Assembly: GCF_000011245.1 (NCBI RefSeq)
Contig: NC_004193.1
Location: 288,501 to 352,500, forward strand
Length of the DNA: 64,000 nucleotides
DNA from: Oceanobacillus iheyensis HTE831
GTDB lineage: Bacteria; Bacillota; Bacilli; Bacillales; Amphibacillaceae
Direction: 5' to 3'
The notes under the pieces were generated by a model, which worked only from the letters and a program-made list of their open reading frames with translations, made no database searches and had not been told where the DNA came from. Positions 59,028 through 64,000 of the stretch are shown piece after piece; the first letter of the stretch is position 1; the number at the start of each line of letters is the position of its first letter. Both the position numbers and the translations under genes were made by a program.

Positions 59028-59453
59028 ATGAAGTTTTCTAAAGCAACAAATTATGCATTGCACACGATGGTCTATTTAGCGGATATACCAAAGGGTACAT
59101 CGATTGGTGTGGATCGATTAGCGGAAACGCAGAAGTTGTCTCCGACGTATCTTTCCAAAATATTGACCAAATTAGTGAAATCGGGATTAATAGAGTCTAC
59201 GCCAGGTGCTAAAGGTGGATATCGATTAGCGAGAAAAGCGGACAATATTACGTTTTTAGATGTTATTCGTGCCATAGAAGGACAAACAGTGTTATTTTAT
59301 TGTTCCATCGATCATGATGACGATTTTTCTAGAAATGAAGAATGTTTAATAGAGAATGCCATGATTGAAGCGGAAGAAAAAATGAAAGAATCTTTAGATC
59401 GTAAATATATTGTGGATATTGCAAAGTTAATGCGCTCTCAAAAAAATCTTTAA
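59028..59453 (+). CDS. Rrf2-family transcriptional regulator
   Basis: A 141-residue Rrf2 regulator (helix-turn-helix at about 27-60, RLAETQKLSPTYLSKILTKL). It has only two cysteines in the usual cluster loop (Cys92, Cys106) so may not hold an Fe-S cluster, as in YwnA- or CymR-type members. ATG chosen because GAAAGGG is placed for it and overlaps the upstream TTG frame. It probably controls the broken oxidoreductase gene 76 bases downstream. Confidence 0.88.
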   Translation: MKFSKATNYALHTMVYLADIPKGTSIGVDRLAETQKLSPTYLSKILTKLVKSGLIESTPGAKGGYRLARKADNITFLDVIRAIEGQTVLFYCSIDHDDDFSRNEECLIENAMIEAEEKMKESLDRKYIVDIAKLMRSQKNL

Positions 59454-59529
59454 TGGAGCGTATTCTTTTTTGAATCTATTATAGATATTATGAGTCTTTA
59501 ATATATTTATTAAAAGGAGTGTATGATAA

Positions 59530-60433
59530 ATGTTAGATAGTATTGTTATTGGTGGAGGGCCCGCAGGATTAAGTGCGGCACTTGTATTAGGTAGAGCTGG
59601 AAAAAGAGTGGTTGTCTTTGATGATGATAACGCTAGAAATAAGGTGACCCATGAATCACATGGTTTTTTAACGAGAGATGGAATTCATCCTTCTGAATTA
59701 AAAGAATTAGGAAAAAAAGATATATTAAAATATCCTACGGTTAGTATGGAAATGCAACGTGTGAATGAAATCCATAGAGAAAACAATCATTATCAATTAA
59801 TTACCGAAAACGGAGATTTATATCAAACAAAAAAGGTGCTCCTTGCAACGGGGCTTAAGGATGTTTTTCCACATGTGGAAGGACTCGATAAGTTCTATGG
59901 GTCCAGCTTATTCAGTTGTCCGTTTTGTGATGGATGGGAAATGAGAGACCAAGCGTTAGTAGTCATTTTTGAATAAAGATGCAGCATTTCATATGGGCAA
60001 AAAGTTATCTAATTGGAGTAAAGATATTGTAGTGTGCACGAACGGAAATCAACTATTGAATGAAGAACAAAAACGCTCTTTTGCTAAAAATGGTATTCAA
60101 GTCATGGAAGAGAAGATAGACGAACTTATAGGAGAAAATGGAAAGCTTCAAAAGATAAGATTTAGCAGTGGAGAAGAAATTCTTCGTGAAGGTGGTCTTG
60201 TTACAGTAGGTTTAAAGCAGTCATCTCCTTTTGCTGAAAGTTTAGGGTGTGTCATGTCAGAAAATGGTGGGATTAAAACAGATGGTTTAGGTAGAACAAG
60301 TATTCCTGGTATTTATGCAAGTGGAGATGCTACGATTTCGACTCCTTCGCAATTAATTATGGCGGCTGGTGAAGGCAATAAGGTAGGAGCGATGATCGTT
60401 TCTGATTTGATTGACGAATCGTTTAAACTATAA
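59530..60433 (+). pseudogene. thioredoxin reductase-like flavoprotein, frameshifted
   Basis: Together the two frames encode a complete NAD(P)/FAD oxidoreductase: FAD motif GGGPAGLSAALVL at the N-terminus, redox pair Cys130-x2-Cys133 (CPFCDG), and C-terminal GIYASGDATISTPSQLIMAAGEG. After MRDQALVVIFE the frame stops at 59976 and continues from about 59969 in the +1 frame (NKDAAFHMGKKLSNW). A run of five T's at 59966-59970 is the break: with four T's the frame is continuous. The NAD-binding GxG at the break also looks decayed. Related to GliT/HlmI-type and TrxB-like enzymes. Confidence 0.85.
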
Positions 60434-60539
60434 AAAGGCTAAAGATGCACTCTTTAAATTTTATGAATTAAATTTGTATTACATGGGAATATATAAATAG
60501 ACATGTATTAATAGACATAGGTATAAAGGAGTGTACACA

Positions 60540-61649
60540 TTGAGTGAACGAATTTTTATAAGTCCAGCAAAATATGTACAAGGAAAGAATGCAATCCAAC
60601 GAATTGGCGAATACGTTAAAGATATTGGTAATCAAGCAATTGTTATTGCAGATGAAAATGTATGGGAAATAGCAGCGAATGACGTTGTAAAGAATTTAAA
60701 AGAAGAGAGTATTGAAGTAGAAGAAGTAGTATTTAACGGAGAAGCTTCCAAAGCTGAGATGGAGCGAATTTCTAAGATTGCAGATGAATCTAATTCTACT
60801 GTAGTTGTAGGGGTTGGTGGTGGTAAAACACTAGATACCGCAAAAGCTGTTTCTGATGAAGTAAAAGGTCAGACGGTGATTGTACCAACAACAGCTTCAA
60901 CAGATGCTCCAACTAGTGCGCTTTCTGTAGTTTATTCCGATGATGGTGTGTTTGAAGGGTATCGTTTTTATGATAAAAACCCAGACTTAGTAATTGTAGA
61001 TACAAAAATTGTTGCAGGAGCTCCTAAACGTTTCTTAGCATCAGGAATTGCTGATGCATTAGCCACTTGGGTAGAAGCACGGAGTGTGATTGAAAATAAA
61101 GGTAAAACAATGGCTGGTGGAATAACCACGATAGCAGGACAAGCTATTGCAGAAAAATGTGAAGAAACGCTATTTAACTATGCGGAATTGGCATATGAAT
61201 CAGTGAAAGCAAAAGCAGTAACACCTGCTCTAGAGAATGTTGTTGAAGCAAATACATTATTAAGTGGACTTGGATTTGAAAGTGGTGGACTAGGTGCAGC
61301 ACATGCGATCCATAATGGTTTTACTGCCTTAGAAGGTGAAATTCATCACTTAACTCATGGTGAGAAAGTTGCTTTTGGTACCTTAGTTCAATTGGCATTA
61401 GAGGAGCGCTCAAAAGAAGAAATCGAACGATATATTAAATTATATATCGCATTAGACCTTCCAGTAACATTAGAAGATATCAAGCTGAAAGATGCAACTC
61501 GTGAAGATATTATGAAAGTTGCAGAAGCAGCGACTGTTGATGAAGAAACAATTCATGAAGCATTTAATGTTACTGCGGATGATGTTGCAGATGCTATCTA
61601 TGCTGCAGATCAATACTCTAGATCGTATAAAGAAAAACATCAGAAGTAA
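60540..61649 (+). CDS. gldA: glycerol dehydrogenase
   Basis: A 369-residue iron/zinc-dependent alcohol dehydrogenase family enzyme oxidising glycerol to dihydroxyacetone with NAD+. Landmarks are [45 protein letters not shown] and the metal ligands in [18 protein letters not shown] and [12 protein letters not shown]. The TTG at 60540 has AAAGGAG at eight bases; the GTG at 60531 overlaps that RBS. Monocistronic, with a terminator. Confidence 0.94.
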   Translation: MSERIFISPAKYVQGKNAIQRIGEYVKDIGNQAIVIADENVWEIAANDVVKNLKEESIEVEEVVFNGEASKAEMERISKIADESNSTVVVGVGGGKTLDTAKAVSDEVKGQTVIVPTTASTDAPTSALSVVYSDDGVFEGYRFYDKNPDLVIVDTKIVAGAPKRFLASGIADALATWVEARSVIENKGKTMAGGITTIAGQAIAEKCEETLFNYAELAYESVKAKAVTPALENVVEANTLLSGLGFESGGLGAAHAIHNGFTALEGEIHHLTHGEKVAFGTLVQLALEERSKEEIERYIKLYIALDLPVTLEDIKLKDATREDIMKVAEAATVDEETIHEAFNVTADDVADAIYAADQYSRSYKEKHQK

Positions 61650-61660
61650 TAATTATTTAG

Positions 61661-61698
61661 AAAAGGCATATCAACACTAATAGTTGGTATGCTTTTTT
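61661..61698 (+). terminator. rho-independent terminator of gldA
   Basis: GCATATCAAC pairs with GTTGGTATGC (one G-T pair) over a seven-base loop and runs into six T's. Confidence 0.88.
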
Positions 61699-61790
61699 AA
61701 TGTCATTTATTTTCTTTTTGTATAGTGAAACTTTTCTCTTATAAAAACCGTCTAATTTAATACAATCAGATTGGAAGGGAGAAGGAAGCG

Positions 61791-62201
61791 GTGAATAGTA
61801 AAAAGTCATATGTGTTCATGAGTTTGTTATTCATCATGTTATTGACGGGGTGTTCCTTTTTCGGAAATGGATTGATTAAGGGAGAAGTGCAAACCATTCG
61901 AATAGCTGAATCCAATGGTTTTGCGTCTGAAATTAGTAATGATTTTTTTAATGAAATAAAGGACGAAGAAGAGATTAAACAATTTAAACATGCTATTAAT
62001 AGTGCTGTAAAACAACCTGGAGTAGTAGATATGATAGATCCAGTTTACGATGTGGAGTTGATAATCAATGACGAAGCGAGCCAAGAATTATATCTGTGGT
62101 TATATGAATCCTCTGGGTCGGTAATGACAGTCGAAGATACAAATACAGTTTATTCAATTTCTGAGAAAGAAGCAGAGAAATTATATAACATTGTAAGGTG
62201 A
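61791..62201 (+). CDS. lipoprotein, unknown function
   Basis: A 136-residue lipoprotein, lipobox LTGC (Cys21). The mature region is acidic with KDEEEIKQFKHAINSAVKQPG and a C-terminal pattern YLWLYESSGSVMTVEDTNTVYSI, which recalls small Bacillus lipoproteins that pair a helix with a beta sheet; no family named. GTG start behind GGGAGAAGGAAG. It stands alone before the arsR operators. Confidence 0.78.
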   Translation: MNSKKSYVFMSLLFIMLLTGCSFFGNGLIKGEVQTIRIAESNGFASEISNDFFNEIKDEEEIKQFKHAINSAVKQPGVVDMIDPVYDVELIINDEASQELYLWLYESSGSVMTVEDTNTVYSISEKEAEKLYNIVR

Positions 62202-62230
62202 TTAAATTAATAATTCAACGCTACTAACAT

Positions 62231-62250
62231 ACATCAAAAAAAGTTGATGT
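62231..62250. promoter_or_regulatory. ArsR operator 1
   Basis: ACATCAA-AAAAAG-TTGATGT, a perfect 7-6-7 inverted repeat, about 75 bases before arsR. Confidence 0.82.
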
Positions 62251-62288
62251 AAAACTTGTGGGATTTATCTTAATATTTTATAATCAAC

Positions 62289-62308
62289 ATATCAAGAAAA
62301 ATTGATGT
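62289..62308. promoter_or_regulatory. ArsR operator 2
   Basis: ATATCAA-GAAAAA-TTGATGT, one mismatch from the first operator and 58 bp downstream of it, just before the arsR RBS. Confidence 0.8.
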
Positions 62309-62323
62309 AAGGGACTGATCTAT

Positions 62324-62626
62324 ATGACCCAATTCTTAGAGTATGAAAAAAAATTCAAGGCTCTTGCCGATCAAAAACGCTTAGAAATAATGTATGAACT
62401 TTGCCAAAGAGGAAGAACCTGTGTATGCGATTTAACGGATATATTTGATGTTTCTCAATCAAAATTATCTTATCATCTCAAGATTTTATTAGACGCAGGG
62501 TTAATTACTAAAGATACAAAAGGTAAATGGAATTATTACACTTTAAATGATAAGGAAGTAAATAATCTGTTATCGGAAGAACTATGTTGCATATTTAGAA
62601 AAGAAGGAGAAAAAAGTACATGTTAA
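62324..62626 (+). CDS. arsR: ArsR-family arsenical-responsive repressor
   Basis: A 100-residue winged-helix ArsR protein. The alpha-3 helix holds Cys33-V-Cys35 (RTCVCDLTDIF), the As(III) site of the classic ArsR; extra cysteines are Cys27 and Cys88-Cys89 (LCCIF) and the terminal Cys100. The recognition helix is SQSKLSYHLKIL. Matching palindromes before this gene and before arsI predict control of both. AAGGGA lies ten bases before the ATG. Confidence 0.9.
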   Translation: MTQFLEYEKKFKALADQKRLEIMYELCQRGRTCVCDLTDIFDVSQSKLSYHLKILLDAGLITKDTKGKWNYYTLNDKEVNNLLSEELCCIFRKEGEKSTC

Positions 62627-62638
62627 TTTTTAGTCAAT

Positions 62639-62658
62639 ACATCAATTTTTTTTGATAT
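62639..62658. promoter_or_regulatory. ArsR operator 3, before arsI
   Basis: ACATCAA-TTTTTT-TTGATAT, same half-sites and spacing as the two arsR operators, one end base changed, in the 54-bp gap between arsR and arsI. Confidence 0.78.
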
Positions 62659-62680
62659 AACGATTTAGGGGGAGTTTTTA

Positions 62681-63079
62681 ATGAAGTATGTTCATGTTGG
62701 GGTAAATGTAACAAAGATTAATGAATCCATCGAATTTTATTCGAAAGTTTTTGGGGTGGAACCAGTAAAATCTAAGTCTAACTATGCTAAGTTTTTACTT
62801 GATAAACCTGGCATAAATTTCACACTCAATTTGAAGGATGAGGTGAGAGGAAACCAGGTGAACCACTTTGGATTTCAAGTAGAGACAGCTGAAGAAATTT
62901 TATCTCATAAAAAGAGATTAGAAAAAGAGGGTTTTTTTGCGCGTGACGAGATGAATACAACATGTTGTTATGCAGTACAAGATAAGTTTTGGGTGACTGA
63001 CCCTGACGGTAATGAATGGGAATTCTTTTATACAAAAGCAGAAAGTGAAATAGAGGATAATACATGTTGTACCGGCTAA
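62681..63079 (+). CDS. arsI: organoarsenical C-As lyase (VOC family)
   Basis: A 132-residue VOC dioxygenase of the ArsI/CadI group, which cleaves the carbon-arsenic bond of trivalent organoarsenicals such as methylarsenite. Fe(II) ligands are His5, His62 and Glu114 (NEWEFF); the vicinal Cys95-Cys96 (MNTTCCYAVQDKFWVTDPDG) bind the arsenical, and a C-terminal CC pair follows. It is led by an ArsR operator and follows arsR, but arsB, arsC and acr3 are not in the window. RBS AGGGGGAG. Confidence 0.92.
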   Translation: MKYVHVGVNVTKINESIEFYSKVFGVEPVKSKSNYAKFLLDKPGINFTLNLKDEVRGNQVNHFGFQVETAEEILSHKKRLEKEGFFARDEMNTTCCYAVQDKFWVTDPDGNEWEFFYTKAESEIEDNTCCTG

Positions 63080-63142
63080 AATATACTAAATGATTAGTGT
63101 ATCCTCGTACTTAGTGGGGATGAAGGGAACTTTTATTAATAG

Positions 63143-63187
63143 AAGCGAACAATAATTGGTTATTTCATTATATTGTTCGCTTTTTTT
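63143..63187. terminator. bidirectional terminator after arsI
   Basis: AGCGAACAATA pairs with TATTGTTCGCT over a 16-base loop and is followed by seven T's. It also faces the convergent methyltransferase gene. Confidence 0.9.
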
Positions 63188-63223
63188 GGAATTCTTTTGC
63201 AGGTACCTTCTAGCTTTCTACTG

Positions 63224-64000
63224 TTATATTGCAGATAACACAAAGCTATTTAAAGATTGCCCTTCAACCGGCTGGTTCATAATATCGTAATAACTTTCAA
63301 CAAGTGTTTGTATCATTGGAGACGCTTCGGAAAATGACTCTCTAATGGAATTTGCATAGGATCTCTCCCAATCTCCATCTTGTAAATAGGTTGCATCGAC
63401 AGTAGATTGATCAATTATATTAAATCCAGCATCTTCTATGTATGTTTGGATTTGTCTCTTATCAAACAAATGTTGAATATTTCCATCATTGGATACAAAG
63501 TTTGAATATAGTGCTAAGATGGATGCTGCAAGAAAGTGTGGACGTTGTTGGATGTTTGCGTATGCTAGATCCCATTCCGCAAAGCATAGCTTTTTTGTGA
63601 TTCGACGTAATTTACTAAAGTATTTTTGAAGTTGAGATGGGCTATTAAAATACCAGGATGAATGTGACAGTATAGCCATATCAAAGGTTTCATTCGTCTC
63701 GAATTCTAAGAAATCGGTATCTAAATAAAATGAAATTCTGTCACCTAAAGGTGATTGTTTGATAACCTGATTTGCCTGACCGAGTGTTAAAGGTGCTCCA
63801 TAATCTTCTTTTGCAATGTCGATTGCAACAATTTTACCGTTTTCACCTACCGCATTAGCTAATGCAGCTGTTGTATCTCCTTGACCACAACCAATTTCGA
63901 TAATACGCATTCCTTTTTCTACTTGAAAAGCATTTACTAGCTCCATTCGATGATTTAATTGGATTTGTTGAATAGTATCACCTTTATACAAGTTATATGT
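63224..64000 (-). CDS. class I SAM-dependent methyltransferase (5' end outside window)
   Basis: At least 258 residues. Motif I is IIEIGCGQGDTTAALANAVG, followed by VAIDIAKEDYG and the post-I acidic stretch DTDFLEFETNETFDMAIL. The frame is open to the window edge, so the true start may lie beyond; an in-frame TTG at 63991 is the only start seen and has no RBS. The substrate is unknown; nothing ties it to the neighbouring arsenic genes beyond position. Confidence 0.82.
   Translation of the reverse strand, partial: TYNLYKGDTIQQIQLNHRMELVNAFQVEKGMRIIEIGCGQGDTTAALANAVGENGKIVAIDIAKEDYGAPLTLGQANQVIKQSPLGDRISFYLDTDFLEFETNETFDMAILSHSSWYFNSPSQLQKYFSKLRRITKKLCFAEWDLAYANIQQRPHFLAASILALYSNFVSNDGNIQHLFDKRQIQTYIEDAGFNIIDQSTVDATYLQDGDWERSYANSIRESFSEASPMIQTLVESYYDIMNQPVEGQSLNSFVLSAI

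Noticed and set aside
59962..59976. Programmed frameshift in the thioredoxin-reductase-like gene
   Set aside because: No heptameric slippery site, stem-loop or internal SD placed for it; a simple indel explains it.

Overview
The window is AT-rich, gene-dense DNA from a low-GC Gram-positive, probably a spore-former of the Bacillaceae close to Oceanobacillus/Virgibacillus. The evidence is strong AGGAGG-type ribosome binding sites, many TTG and GTG starts, Bacillus-type protein families (CadC, NsrR/Hmp, YflT, Fra/YdhG, YxlJ-type glycosylase, DUF3888) and the short dispersed intergenic repeats common in that family. No rRNA, tRNA, phage, CRISPR array or intact insertion sequence was seen. The genus is an inference; no 16S gene is present.

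Layout. 1-2.3 kb: the end of one half and all of the other half of a heterodimeric ABC exporter. 2.4-3.5 kb: small envelope genes and a gene scar. 3.57-7.6 kb: a Fur-controlled iron-siderophore ABC importer. 7.7-14.8 kb: glutathione peroxidase, a DUF2254 membrane protein, a P-loop protein, small peptides, a CynX-type MFS carrier and a GH3 hexosaminidase. 14.9-18.2 kb: a three-gene ABC-2 exporter. 18.4 kb: an NlpC/P60 protein whose catalytic cysteine codon reads serine. 19.4-22.4 kb: cadC-cadA-thioredoxin with two CadC-type operators. 22.4-35.6 kb: housekeeping and accessory enzymes (APH-like kinase, isochorismatase, YflT, a UvrA paralogue, glycerate kinase with an SLC13 carrier, a class C beta-lactamase fold protein, a ketosteroid isomerase, and a TetR/MFS pair with matching operators). 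35.7-38.5 kb: hmp and nsrR with a perfect palindrome between them, a DUF488 gene that appears to start with ATT, and an ISL3 transposase end. 38.8-46.8 kb: acyl-CoA dehydrogenase, acetyltransferases, O-methyltransferase, DNA glycosylase, DinB, VOC, esterase and Nudix genes. 47.2-49.6 kb: a transporter plus amidohydrolase with a structured leader. 50-57.7 kb: aldo-keto reductase, C45 acyltransferase, an AAC(6')-like acetyltransferase, queC, fra and others. 57.7-58.3 kb: a dispersed repeat interrupted by a 55-bp tandem array. 58.3-64 kb: small membrane peptides, an Rrf2 regulator with a frameshifted thioredoxin-reductase-like gene, gldA, and an arsR-arsI organoarsenical module with three operators.

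How the genes work together. Metal and stress handling dominates: iron uptake under Fur, Cd/Zn efflux under CadC, arsenical cleavage under ArsR, NO detoxification under NsrR and peroxide removal by Gpx. The rest looks like a mosaic of single-gene and two-gene units typical of a soil or marine Bacillus relative. Several gene ends have been left as scars by deletion.

The most unusual signals are: (1) several genes whose ribosome binding site and conserved N-terminus point to ATT, ATA or CTG starts; (2) three tandem arrays, two of them with exactly the same 52-bp period but unrelated sequence; (3) the Cys-to-Ser change in the NlpC/P60 active site; (4) the minimal ArsR-ArsI module; (5) a possible RBS-sequestering pseudoknot before the 47-kb transporter. 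I did not see a clearly new multi-gene defence or biosynthetic system.
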